Shown: piece by piece, positions 8,065 to 15,937 of the stretch
How positions within the stretch are numbered: position 1 is the stretch's first letter
Layout of the letters: every line of letters begins with the position of its first letter
Source: Halobaculum roseum
GTDB lineage: Archaea > Halobacteriota > Halobacteria > Halobacteriales > Haloferacaceae
Reading direction: 5' to 3'
Assembly: GCF_019880245.1 (NCBI RefSeq)
Contig: NZ_CP082288.1
Location: 248,001 to 312,000 of the forward strand
DNA length: 64,000 bases
Made by a program: the position numbers and the translations under genes
The notes under the pieces: generated by a model
What the model saw: the letters and a program-made list of their open reading frames with translations, nothing else
Databases searched by the model: none
Told to the model about the DNA's origin: nothing

Positions 8065-10356
8065 TCAGTCGTCGTCCAGGAACGCCCGGATCCCGTCGGT
8101 CGTGATCACGGCGTCCGGGTCGTCGACGACGCGGCGAGCGGTCAGCTTCGCGGCCACGTCGTAGGCGAACAGCGCCGTGCCGAGGATGATGAGCGTGTCC
8201 CCGGGGAGCCGCGCCCAGAACAGCGACTGGATGAGCGGCCGGTTGTAGAACGCCAGCGAGCGCGCGGCGTCGTACCCCTGCGTGAACGACACCTCCAGCT
8301 GGATGAACCCGACCGGGAGGACGCTGACGAACACCATCAGCGCGAGGCCGACGTTCCACAGCCAGAACGCCCACCGCAGGCGCCGTCCCGACCAGTTCGA
8401 GACGGTGAACCGGAGCACGTACGTCGCCATGCCGATGGCGAGGAAGCCGAACGCGCCGAACATGGCGGCGTGGGCGTGGCCGACCGTAAGGTAGGTGCCG
8501 TGCTCGTAGTAGTTGATCAGCGGGAGGTTGATGAAGAACCCGAGCACGCCCGCACCGACGAAGTTCCACACCCCGGAGGCGATGATGAACATGAACGGCA
8601 GCGTGTACGGGAACGACTCGCCGCTGCCGACGAGCGCGCGGTACTCGTTGATCGCCTCGAAGAGGATGAACACCAGCGGGATCAACTCGAGCGTCGAGAA
8701 GACGCTCCCGATGGGCACCCAGAGGTCGGGCATGCCGATCCACCAGTAGTGGTGGCTGACGCCGATGACGCCCGTTCCCATCACCAGCAGCGCCTCCAGC
8801 AGGACGGCCTTCTCGGCCGAGCGGCGCCGAAGGAGGTTCATCGACACCAGCGTCATGGCGACGACGGCGACGATGAAGAACTCGAAGGCGCCCTCGACCC
8901 ACATGTGGACGACCCACCAGCGCCAGAACTCCGTCACCGCGATGTTCGTCTCCGGGGTGAACATGAAGCCCGCGGTGAACAGCAGCGCGATGGAGCCGCC
9001 GGCGTAGAGGATCATGTGCGCGAGCCCGTACGGCTCCTCCCGGTCGAGCAGGGGCTTGAGCCCCCGTGCCGCGAGGGCGGCCCACGCGACGAACCCGACG
9101 AGCAGGCCGGCCTGCCAGAGCTTGCCGACCTCCAGGTACTCCAGCCCCTCGTTGCCGAGGATCCACCAGAGGTCGCCGTCGAAGTAGCCGTGTGCGCCGA
9201 GCCAGATGCCCGAGAGCCCGCCGACGGCGACGACCACCAACGCGACGAGCAGCCCCTTCACGTACCGCGCCTGGTTGTCGGGCTCGTAGCCCGTCAGGAG
9301 CGGCGGGAGGAACAGCCCGGCCCCCAGCCAGAGCGTCGCGATCCAGAGGATCCCCAGATCGATGTGCCACGTCTTCGCCATCGCGAACGGGAGCAACTGG
9401 AGGACGTCGATACCGAGTCCCGGAACCTCCTCCAGCCCGAAGAACGCGTGCCGTTCGATGTAGTAGTGAGCGAGCAACCCGCCGAGCAGCGTCTGCGCGA
9501 GGAACAACAGCGCCGCGACCGGGACGAACCACAGCGCCGCCGACTGGCTCGGCAGCAGATCGGTGTCGTCCGGGTGGGGCACGTCGACGCCCTCGGTCGA
9601 CGGCTCCGGCAGGTCGATCGACGAGTACAGCCAGATACCGACCCCGGCGCCGGCGACGAGCAGCACCATCGCGATGACGCTCCACGTCATCGCCGAGGCG
9701 CCGGGGGTGTTACCGGCGGCGGGCGCGGGCGGCCAGTCGTTGGTGAAGCTGTGGTCGGCGCCCGGGCGGTCGGTGTGGGAGAACCACGCGGTCCACATCG
9801 CGAAGTCGGCGAAGCGCCGCGCGTCCTCCTCGGAGTCGATCATGTCGACGGGGACGCCACGGGCGTTCGACCCCTCGTGGTAGCGCTCGACGTACTCCTG
9901 GCGCACCTGTTCGTGGGCGTACGCCTCGGCGGCGGAGTACTCGATGACCCCGTCCCCGGGCGACCCGTCGTCGAGGTCCGACTTCACGAGCGAGTCGACG
10001 GCCGCGCGCTCCTCCGCGGGGAGGTCGTCGTACGCGTCGCCGTAGCGCTCCTCGGCGTAGTACTCGCGCATCGCCTCGGTCTTCAGGTCGAGCGCGTCGG
10101 CGGTGTAGTCGGGGCCGTAGTACGCCCCGTTGCCGAGGATCGAACCGTGGTTCATCAGCCCGTCCCGCTGGAACGCCGCCTTGCCGGCCTGTACGTCGTC
10201 GCCCGTCGCGAGCGTCTCGCCGTCGGGTCCGACGATCCGGTCGGGGATGGGCGGCGCCTCCTCGTACGCCAGCGCGGCGCCGGCGCCCATCACGACGAGG
10301 TTCACGACGAAGGCCACGACGAGCGCCTTCGCAAGCGTCCGTCTCGTGACTCTCAT
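8065..10356 (-). CDS. norB: Quinol-dependent nitric oxide reductase (qNOR)
   Basis: The 763-residue membrane enzyme reduces two NO to N2O using quinol electrons. The N-terminal helix is followed by a large external domain (about 35-255) containing QRDGLMNHGSILGNGAYYGPDY, characteristic of single-subunit qNOR. Thirteen to fourteen further helices form the haem-copper-oxidase-like core. Ligand-bearing segments are visible: WVVHMWVEGAFEFF, SHHYWWIG and GHAHAAMFGAFGFLAIG, with glutamates in place of the oxidase copper-B tyrosine region. The ATG at 10356 gives MRVTRRTLAKAL directly before the first helix, and a box A lies 26-33 bases upstream, so the mRNA is probably leaderless. A GAACATGTTC palindrome lies a further 35 bases upstream, fitting anaerobic control. 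Confidence 0.95.
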   Translation of the reverse strand: MRVTRRTLAKALVVAFVVNLVVMGAGAALAYEEAPPIPDRIVGPDGETLATGDDVQAGKAAFQRDGLMNHGSILGNGAYYGPDYTADALDLKTEAMREYYAEERYGDAYDDLPAEERAAVDSLVKSDLDDGSPGDGVIEYSAAEAYAHEQVRQEYVERYHEGSNARGVPVDMIDSEEDARRFADFAMWTAWFSHTDRPGADHSFTNDWPPAPAAGNTPGASAMTWSVIAMVLLVAGAGVGIWLYSSIDLPEPSTEGVDVPHPDDTDLLPSQSAALWFVPVAALLFLAQTLLGGLLAHYYIERHAFFGLEEVPGLGIDVLQLLPFAMAKTWHIDLGILWIATLWLGAGLFLPPLLTGYEPDNQARYVKGLLVALVVVAVGGLSGIWLGAHGYFDGDLWWILGNEGLEYLEVGKLWQAGLLVGFVAWAALAARGLKPLLDREEPYGLAHMILYAGGSIALLFTAGFMFTPETNIAVTEFWRWWVVHMWVEGAFEFFIVAVVAMTLVSMNLLRRRSAEKAVLLEALLVMGTGVIGVSHHYWWIGMPDLWVPIGSVFSTLELIPLVFILFEAINEYRALVGSGESFPYTLPFMFIIASGVWNFVGAGVLGFFINLPLINYYEHGTYLTVGHAHAAMFGAFGFLAIGMATYVLRFTVSNWSGRRLRWAFWLWNVGLALMVFVSVLPVGFIQLEVSFTQGYDAARSLAFYNRPLIQSLFWARLPGDTLIILGTALFAYDVAAKLTARRVVDDPDAVITTDGIRAFLDDD

Positions 10357-10381
10357 GCGGTCGGGGATACTCCCGTGAGGG

Positions 10382-10389
10382 ATTTTAGT
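10382..10389 (-). promoter_or_regulatory. Box A of norB
   Basis: The minus-strand sequence ACTAAAAT lies 26-33 bases before the norB ATG at 10356. This is standard spacing for a leaderless haloarchaeal transcript. Confidence 0.5.
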
Positions 10390-10422
10390 CCGTCCGGCGT
10401 TCCGTTCGGGCGAGGACTGACA

Positions 10423-10434
10423 CGAACATGTTCC
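10423..10434. promoter_or_regulatory. CGAAC-N2-GTTCC palindrome upstream of norB
   Basis: CGAACATGTTCC contains a perfect 10-base dyad GAACATGTTC. It lies about 34 bases upstream of the norB box A, where an activator would bind. It is one mismatch from the sites before nirK and the MoaD-like gene. Confidence 0.45.
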
Positions 10435-10485
10435 CGGCGGTACTGGCGGCGGAAGCGACGACAGAGCCGCCATTCTCGTCGCCTA

Positions 10486-10902
10486 TCAGTACCCGAGGTT
10501 CTCGTACTCCTCAGGGTCGTCCGACGGGTCCAGCCGGAGGAGTTCGAGTTCGCGAACGGATTTCACCGTCTTTCCGGCGTCGACGCGCGCGAGGAACCGC
10601 GGGCCGCGCTCGGGCGGCAGCGGGTCGCAGTCGCGCTCGACCGCGAGGTGGGCCGAGAGCGCGGTCGCCACCGGGACGCAGACGGCGTAGTCGCCGGCGT
10701 CGACCACCCTGAGATGGGTGGCGTCGCCGTCGATGTCGACGCCCGCGGCCTCCAGCACCGCGGCGACCGGGACACCCCGCCACACCCCGCCCCAGCGCTC
10801 GCCGCTGGCGCATAGATACTCGCGTTCGATGCGCTCGCGCTCCATCGCGCGCAGGCGGTCGAGGTCCACGGCGGCGCGGTCCTCGCCCGCGCGGACGGTC
10901 AC
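10486..10902 (-). CDS. Mini sulfite-oxidase-type molybdopterin-domain protein
   Basis: The 138-residue protein resembles a trimmed version of the oxidoreductase molybdopterin-binding domain (PF00174). Visible are REYLCASGERWGGVWRGVPV near residues 28-45, with a cysteine at the position of the family's molybdenum-ligating cysteine, and VAAVLEAAGVDIDGDATHLRVVDAGDYAVCVP. Full sulfite oxidases are more than twice as long and have a dimerisation domain that is missing here. It is the last gene of the nitrate reductase cluster, 61 bases after the Mrp-type ATPase. It may carry or insert molybdenum cofactor, or be a small soluble molybdoenzyme; the sequence does not decide. The pairing of this fold with a Mo-enzyme operon is the main support for a cofactor role. 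Confidence 0.7.
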   Translation of the reverse strand: MTVRAGEDRAAVDLDRLRAMERERIEREYLCASGERWGGVWRGVPVAAVLEAAGVDIDGDATHLRVVDAGDYAVCVPVATALSAHLAVERDCDPLPPERGPRFLARVDAGKTVKSVRELELLRLDPSDDPEEYENLGY

Positions 10903-10963
10903 TGCGACGCCGGACGCCGACGGGCCGCCGCGTTCCCGACGCTCGGAACGCGGTTCGGGGCGC

Positions 10964-12544
10964 TCATCGGCCGGTCACCCCCGGGCGTCCCGGTTCCGCG
11001 TCCTCGGCCGGAGGTTCGGCGTCGTCGGCGACTTCCCCGGTCGCCGGCCGCTCGACCGTCAGCGACCAACGGCCGTCGCCGTGGCGGCGGACGCGGGGGT
11101 CGAGCCCGTCTCGCGGACAGCCGAACCCGACGCTGACCGCATCGAGCAGCGGGTCCGGCGGCGTCGAGTCGAGGAGCGATAGCCGCCCGCCGGGATCGGT
11201 GTCCGCGGCCTCCGCGCGGACGTGCTCGCGGCGCGGGCGCTCGGGCATCCCGCGCACGTCGACGGCCGCCGACGGCACCGGGTCGTCGCCGTCGAGCCCG
11301 ATCCGCTCCCGGACGGTCGACGCCATCTCGCGGGCCGCCTCCGGGACGGCGTCATCGCCGTCGCCCTCTGGACCGACCGCGAGCCGCTCGCGCAGGTCCG
11401 CGTCGAACGGGAGGCTCGCGAGCACGGGACACTCCAGTCGATCGGCGGCGTCGACATCGGCGTCGAACAGGTCGTGGCTGTCGCCGCAGGTCGGACAGGT
11501 GAAGCCGTCCATGTTGCTGACGACGCCCAGCGTCGGGACACCGTTCTCGTCGAGCAGCTCCCGGAACCGAGCGGTGTCCGACAGCGCTGTCGCCGCCGGC
11601 GTCGACACCAACACGGTTCCGTCGACGGGGACCGACTGGGTGATGGTGAGCGGCACGTCGCCAGTTCCCGGCGGCACGTCGAGCACGAGCACGTCGAGAC
11701 GGCCGTCCCCATCGCCGTCGGCTCCCTCGTCGCCCGCAGCGTCCTCGTCCGCACCGTCGACGGTATGGCCCCATGCGGTGTCGAACAACAGCTCCGAGAG
11801 CGCCTCGTGGGCCATCGATCCCCGCCAGGCGACCGGACCGCCGTCGGCGAGCAGGCCGACGCTCATCGTCTCGACGCCGGCGCGCTCGACGGGCGCGGCG
11901 GCGCCGTCGTCGGTCGCGCGGACCGGTCCCTCGACGGCGAGCAGCTCCGGCACGTTCGGGCCGTACACGTCGGCGTCGAACAGCCCTACGTCGAGGCCGT
12001 CGGCCGCGAGCGCGCGAGCGAGCGCGACCGAGACGGTCGTCTTGCCGACGCCGCCCTTGGCGCTGGCGACCGCGACGACGTGGTCGACCCCGTCGAGCGT
12101 CCGGTCCGCCGCCGGAGTGTGGTGCTCGTGCACGTCGTCGTGGCCGTCATGCCCGGCGTCATCGTGGTAACCCGCGCCACCGGATGCGTCGTCGCGCGCG
12201 TCCATGTCCTCGGTACCCACCTCCTCGACGCGGACCTCCTCGACGCCAGCGACCTCGAAGACCGCGCCCCGGAGTCGTTCGACCGCGAGATCGGAGGTTT
12301 CGGGACCGAGCTCCCCGTCGGTCGGAGCCGGCCCGAGGGAGACGTCGAGCGTGACCGTCCCGTCGGCCGCACGGACGTCCGTGACGACGCCCGCCGTGAA
12401 CGGGTCGTCGGCGAGCCCGTCGGGCAGCGACGCGTCGGCGAGGGCGTCGGCCGCGCGTTCGACCAGCTCGGCGTCCTGGTCGGCGGCGTCGCCGACGCGG
12501 CCGTCGCCGTGAGCGTCGCAGTTGTGCGCCGGGTCGTCGGCCAT
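10964..12544 (-). CDS. Mrp/NBP35-type P-loop ATPase with N-terminal MIP18-like domain and His-rich linker
   Basis: The protein has 526 residues. Residues about 25-112 look like the MIP18/DUF59 domain usual at the front of Mrp proteins. A His/Asp-rich linker follows (about 126-142, nine histidines in 16 residues). The ATPase domain starts at about 155 with the deviant Walker A SAKGGVGKTT (161-170). It has DADVYGPNVPE and LDVPPGTGDVPLT, and the paired cysteines FTCPTCGD that hold a bridging Fe-S cluster in Mrp dimers. A C-terminal extension of about 100 residues (CPRDGLDPRVRRHGDGRW) is not part of standard Mrp. The start is the ATG at 12544, overlapping the upstream stop as TGATG. Mrp/NBP35 proteins carry Fe-S clusters to apo-enzymes; the four-to-five-cluster NarGH complex encoded upstream is the obvious client. 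The His-rich linker may bind a metal. Confidence 0.85.
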   Translation of the reverse strand: MADDPAHNCDAHGDGRVGDAADQDAELVERAADALADASLPDGLADDPFTAGVVTDVRAADGTVTLDVSLGPAPTDGELGPETSDLAVERLRGAVFEVAGVEEVRVEEVGTEDMDARDDASGGAGYHDDAGHDGHDDVHEHHTPAADRTLDGVDHVVAVASAKGGVGKTTVSVALARALAADGLDVGLFDADVYGPNVPELLAVEGPVRATDDGAAAPVERAGVETMSVGLLADGGPVAWRGSMAHEALSELLFDTAWGHTVDGADEDAAGDEGADGDGDGRLDVLVLDVPPGTGDVPLTITQSVPVDGTVLVSTPAATALSDTARFRELLDENGVPTLGVVSNMDGFTCPTCGDSHDLFDADVDAADRLECPVLASLPFDADLRERLAVGPEGDGDDAVPEAAREMASTVRERIGLDGDDPVPSAAVDVRGMPERPRREHVRAEAADTDPGGRLSLLDSTPPDPLLDAVSVGFGCPRDGLDPRVRRHGDGRWSLTVERPATGEVADDAEPPAEDAEPGRPGVTGR

Positions 12545-13158
12545 CACCACACCTCCCCAGTCTCCCGGTCCTCGGGGTGGTCGGTGTCCATCAGCGTGCC
12601 GCCGTACGGGCGGAAGCCGAAACCGTAGCGTTCGGCGACCGCCTCGACGAGGTCCTCGCGCTCGGCGATAGCGTCCGTCTCGAAGCCGTACCCCTCGACG
12701 GCGTCGACGAGGCCGTCGTCGTCGATCCGGCCGGCCGCGTGGGCGTCGGCGATGGCCGAGCGGAACGTGTCGGCGTTACGCCGCAGACGCATCGCCTCCT
12801 CGAACGTCGCCTCGATCCCGTCGGTCGGTTCCTCGCGGTCCAACGGAACCTCATCGAGCAGGTCGACCGCGCGGGCGTCGTAGTCGTCGGCCGCCACGAG
12901 CACCTCGACGACGCGGTCACGCATCGACAGGTCACGCCAGTCATCGCGGGCGTCGCCGGGGACGAACTCGTCGACGACCGACTCCCAGGTCGCCTCGCGC
13001 TCGGGGTCCTCGAACGCCTCGGCGACGAACGCCGCGACGTGTTCGTCGGGGACCTCGATGCCCAGCCGTTCGCCCGCCCCGGCCGCCGAACCGCCCGCGT
13101 CGGTCGCTGGCTCCTCGCCCGATTCTTCGCCGGTCGCGTCGAGTTCGTAGTCGCTCAT
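12544..13158 (-). CDS. Uncharacterised haloarchaeal protein of the nitrate reductase cluster
   Basis: The 204-residue acidic protein has no motif I can assign. Residues 1-30 are disordered and rich in Glu, Ala and Gly. Residues about 35-120 look helical (DEHVAAFVAEAFEDPEREATWESVVDEFV). The C-terminal part contains AEREDLVEAVAERYGFGFRPYGGTLMDTD. There are no cysteines, signal peptide or membrane helix, so it should be cytoplasmic. A good ribosome site (GGAGGTGACAC) precedes the ATG at 13158, 6 bases after the HEAT-repeat gene, and its stop overlaps the Mrp-type gene. This tight packing suggests a maturation or assembly factor for the nitrate reductase made together with its neighbours. Confidence 0.75.
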   Translation of the reverse strand: MSDYELDATGEESGEEPATDAGGSAAGAGERLGIEVPDEHVAAFVAEAFEDPEREATWESVVDEFVPGDARDDWRDLSMRDRVVEVLVAADDYDARAVDLLDEVPLDREEPTDGIEATFEEAMRLRRNADTFRSAIADAHAAGRIDDDGLVDAVEGYGFETDAIAEREDLVEAVAERYGFGFRPYGGTLMDTDHPEDRETGEVW

Positions 13159-13164
13159 GTCGTG

Positions 13165-14097
13165 TCACCTCCGTCCGTCGCTGTCGGTTCGCCCGCCCGG
13201 ACCGCTCGGCGGGCCGTTCGGTCCGCCGCCGAGGCCGCCGGGTGCCCCCCGAGAGGAGTCGGTCGGGGGACCAATGGGCGCGCCGACACCGTCGGGACGG
13301 CCGTCCGGCGCCTCCTCCGGGCGCTCGGGGCCGCCGCCGGGCACCGAGGACGGCACCTCGATGTCCTCGGGGTCCTCCCCGCGAGCCGTCGCCAGCGCGC
13401 GTTTCGCGGCCCGGACCACGTCCTCCGAGCGGTCGGTGACGCCCTGCGACTCCAGCGCCTCCTCCGCGCGGTCGGTCCCCAGTTCGCCCAACGCGGTCGC
13501 GGCGCCCGCCCGGACGAACGCCTCGGGATCGCGCGCGAGCACCGCCGCGAGGACGGTCACGGTCTCGGACTCCTCGCCCGGGAAGGTCGCGAGGTACTTC
13601 GCGGCGTACTCGCGCACGCCGGCGTGGGGGTCCGCCTTGAGCCGCTCGCGGAGGGTCTCCGCGTCCGCGGCGCCCGTCTTCGCCAGCGCGATGACGGCGT
13701 TGCGTCGGACGAACCCGGAGTCATCGGGGAGGGCGTTCCGCAGTCCCTCCCCTGCCTCGTCGGGCGCCGCCCGCGCCAGCGCGACCACGGCCTCGGCGCG
13801 GACCCACTCGTTCGGGTCGTCGAGGCCGGGCGCGACCGCCGAGGCGTCCGCGCCGGCGACGCCGAGCGCCTCGACGGCGAACTGTCTGACGTCCGGATCG
13901 CTGTCCCGTTCGACGCGCTCGCCGAGTCGGGACACGGTCTCTCCGGCCAGTCCGTCGGCCGCCGCGTCGACCAGCCCGAGCGCGGCGTCGCGCCGCGTCG
14001 CCGCTTCGGGGGCGCGCAAGGCGGTCCGGAGCGACTGTTCGTCCTCGGCCGGCGCCCGTCCCCGGGCGCTCCAGTTCGCGTAGTCGTCGGATCCCAT
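13165..14097 (-). CDS. HEAT-repeat protein of the nitrate reductase cluster
   Basis: The 310-residue protein starts at the ATG at 14097 (MGSDDYANWSARG). Residues about 25-230 consist of six or seven HEAT/PBS-lyase-type repeats of roughly 30 residues. The characteristic pattern D-P-x-V-R-x-x-A-x-x-A-L recurs, as in SDPDVRQFAVEALG, NEWVRAEAVVALA, SGFVRRNAVIALA and HAGVREYAAKYLA. Residues 235-310 form a Pro/Gly-rich low-complexity tail. HEAT proteins are scaffolds for protein contact, and PBS-lyase-type ones act in cofactor attachment elsewhere. Encoded between the haem-b gamma subunit and the unknown protein, it may help assemble or dock the reductase complex. No catalytic residue is evident. 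Confidence 0.8.
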   Translation of the reverse strand: MGSDDYANWSARGRAPAEDEQSLRTALRAPEAATRRDAALGLVDAAADGLAGETVSRLGERVERDSDPDVRQFAVEALGVAGADASAVAPGLDDPNEWVRAEAVVALARAAPDEAGEGLRNALPDDSGFVRRNAVIALAKTGAADAETLRERLKADPHAGVREYAAKYLATFPGEESETVTVLAAVLARDPEAFVRAGAATALGELGTDRAEEALESQGVTDRSEDVVRAAKRALATARGEDPEDIEVPSSVPGGGPERPEEAPDGRPDGVGAPIGPPTDSSRGAPGGLGGGPNGPPSGPGGRTDSDGRR

Positions 14098-14119
14098 GGG
14101 TGTGAGTGAGTGCGTGGTG

Positions 14120-15181
14120 TCAGGACCGCCGTCTGATCGACCGGTACGCGACGAGGTACGTGACGACGACGACGCCGACCACGCCGGCGAGTCCGTTGCC
14201 GAAGCTCCGGGTGATCCAGAGTCCGTCGTCCCCGTCGCCGCTCGCGGTCTGTTCGCCCTCCCCGCCCGCGCCGTCACCGCCAGAGCCGCCGGAGTCGCCC
14301 GAGGAGTCGGACGGAACCGACAGTTCATCGCCCTGTAGCTGGCTGAAGCGCAGGGTGATCGACTTCTTGCCGTTCACCTCGTCGGCGCTGCCGTTCCAGA
14401 CGGCGAACGCGATGTGGACCGGCTCGCCGCCCGAGAGCCCGGCGTCGTAGGTGCCGTTCGCCGTTCGCTCTCGGACGAACACGACCTGCCAGCCGTCGTC
14501 TGTCCGCCGGCCGGATGCCTGCACCGGCTGGTTCTCGGCGTAGCTCAGCGAGCCGTACCCCTTCGCGTAGTAGTTCTGTCCGTAGTCCGAATAGCGCTGC
14601 TTCGAGAGGGGGTTATCGGCCGCGAGCCCGGGCTTGGTCTCGGCGTCCGGGTGCGGGTACGCGTACATGTCGCCGCCGACGTCCTGGTCGCCGTGTTGCC
14701 AGCTCGCGCGCCAGTACCAGATGTTCACCGGCGCGTCGCCGCCGCCCATCATGATCGGCGGCTGCTCGCCCCGACGGAGCATGATCGCCGCGGCGTCGCT
14801 GTAGGCGCCCGGCTCGGAGATGTTCGTGTCGGCGGTCGGGTCCTCCCACGTCAGCCTGAAGGCGACGTGGGTGTCGTTCGCCGCCGTTTCGACGGCGAGT
14901 CGTCCGACGGTGCCGCCGCCGTACGGGAGCGCCATCTGCTGGGGGTTGAGTTGGACCGTCCGTTCGGTGGCGTTCTCCCACGCGAGCGCCCCCGGCTCCG
15001 TCGGGGCGGTGTCGACGGCCGCGACCGGCTGGCTGCCGCTCGTCACGGCCGCGCCCATCGCCGCCTGCGCCGACAGCAACAGCGCCAACACGACGGCCGT
15101 GATGGCTGTCGCACCCAGTGCCGCGGAGGTGTCGAGGCGGTCGGCCGCGGCCCGTTTCGCGGCGTCGACCCCGACGCTCAT
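14120..15181 (-). CDS. Membrane-anchored haem-b gamma subunit (ethylbenzene dehydrogenase gamma type)
   Basis: The 353-residue protein has an N-terminal signal or anchor helix (about 20-45), an external beta-rich domain (60-285), a Gly/Ser/Asp-rich linker and a C-terminal transmembrane helix (about 327-346) before SIRRRS. The external domain fits the haem-b gamma subunits of DMS, ethylbenzene, selenate and chlorate molybdoenzymes. In those, haem is bound by one methionine and one lysine; candidates here are M144 or M145 (PPIMMGGGD) and a lysine in NGKKSITLRF. It would pass electrons between the membrane quinol side and NarH on the outside of the cell. The start overlaps the chaperone gene's stop by four bases (ATGA). 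The corresponding gene in Haloarcula has been called narC. Confidence 0.8.
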   Translation of the reverse strand: MSVGVDAAKRAAADRLDTSAALGATAITAVVLALLLSAQAAMGAAVTSGSQPVAAVDTAPTEPGALAWENATERTVQLNPQQMALPYGGGTVGRLAVETAANDTHVAFRLTWEDPTADTNISEPGAYSDAAAIMLRRGEQPPIMMGGGDAPVNIWYWRASWQHGDQDVGGDMYAYPHPDAETKPGLAADNPLSKQRYSDYGQNYYAKGYGSLSYAENQPVQASGRRTDDGWQVVFVRERTANGTYDAGLSGGEPVHIAFAVWNGSADEVNGKKSITLRFSQLQGDELSVPSDSSGDSGGSGGDGAGGEGEQTASGDGDDGLWITRSFGNGLAGVVGVVVVTYLVAYRSIRRRS

Positions 15182-15927
15182 GCCGGCTCACCCCCGAGCC
15201 CGGCGTCCGTCTCGGGCGGCTCCGGGTGGCGCGCCCGGTCGTGCTCGATCAGCTCGCTCGCCAGATCCGCCGCGGCGACGTACACGTCGGCCGCGGGATC
15301 GGGAACGTCCTCGCGCTCGACGGCCGCGCCCAGGTCGTGTGCGAGGCCCGGCAGGAAGTCGGCCAGATGCGTCTCCAACACGGTCGCCTCCGCGAGTTCG
15401 AGCGTGCGGGCGTCGCCCTCGTCGTCGGGGTCGGCCTCCGCGACGGCGCGACGCGCCGCCAACACCTGCATGATCTCCAGTTCGACGGCGACGTGGTCGT
15501 GGCGGTCGTGGAAGGCGTCCGATCGGTCCAGATCGAGCGAGTCGAGCAGCCCCGAGACGGTCGCGATCCGGCGTTGTTTCGCGCTCAGGTCGTCGCGGAC
15601 GGTGTATGTCGCCTCGTACGGGACGACCGGATACTCGCCGTCGTCGCCCGGGAGCCCGAACAAGGCGTTGTAGCCGTCCGCGAGCGTCTCAGCGTCTAGA
15701 TCGGGGGATCCCAGCGCGTCGGCCAGATCGCCGGCCGCCCCGCCGCAGCCGAGCCGGTCGGCCGCCTCGCGCATGCTCTCGACGGCGGCCGCGTCGGTCA
15801 GCTCCGCGACGTTCGACTCCTCCGGGTAACAGAACGCCCCCGCGACGACGGCGTACAGTGCCGCGCGAGCGCCGTGGCGTCGCTTGACTTCCTCGAACTC
15901 CTCCGGCGTAGTAGGTGTGTCCGTCAT
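15178..15927 (-). CDS. narJ: TorD/DmsD/NarJ-type redox enzyme maturation chaperone
   Basis: This 249-residue cytoplasmic, all-helical protein fits the TorD-like chaperones that bind the Tat signal of a molybdoenzyme and hold it open for cofactor insertion. Visible family features are ARAALYAVVAGAFCYPEE near the start, the DGYNALFGLPGDDGEYPVVPYEATY segment around residues 85-110 (the usual YxxLF...P.YES region), and VAVELEIMQVLA with a conserved glutamate. The ATG at 15927 is chosen because a GAGGTGATC ribosome site sits four bases ahead of it, 10 bases after the narH stop. Its own stop overlaps the gamma subunit gene. Its client should be the NarG encoded two genes upstream. Confidence 0.85.
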   Translation of the reverse strand: MTDTPTTPEEFEEVKRRHGARAALYAVVAGAFCYPEESNVAELTDAAAVESMREAADRLGCGGAAGDLADALGSPDLDAETLADGYNALFGLPGDDGEYPVVPYEATYTVRDDLSAKQRRIATVSGLLDSLDLDRSDAFHDRHDHVAVELEIMQVLAARRAVAEADPDDEGDARTLELAEATVLETHLADFLPGLAHDLGAAVEREDVPDPAADVYVAAADLASELIEHDRARHPEPPETDAGLGGEPA

Positions 15928-15937
15928 CGTGATCACC

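Noticed and set aside
7993..10815. A plus-strand open frame of 940 codons opposite norB
   Set aside because: It has the same cause: mirror composition of a membrane-protein gene, with no recognisable motif.
10964..12550. A GTG start six bases upstream for the Mrp-type ATPase
   Set aside because: The ATG at 12544 overlaps the upstream stop as TGATG, the same coupling seen between narG and narH, and gives the expected MADD start.
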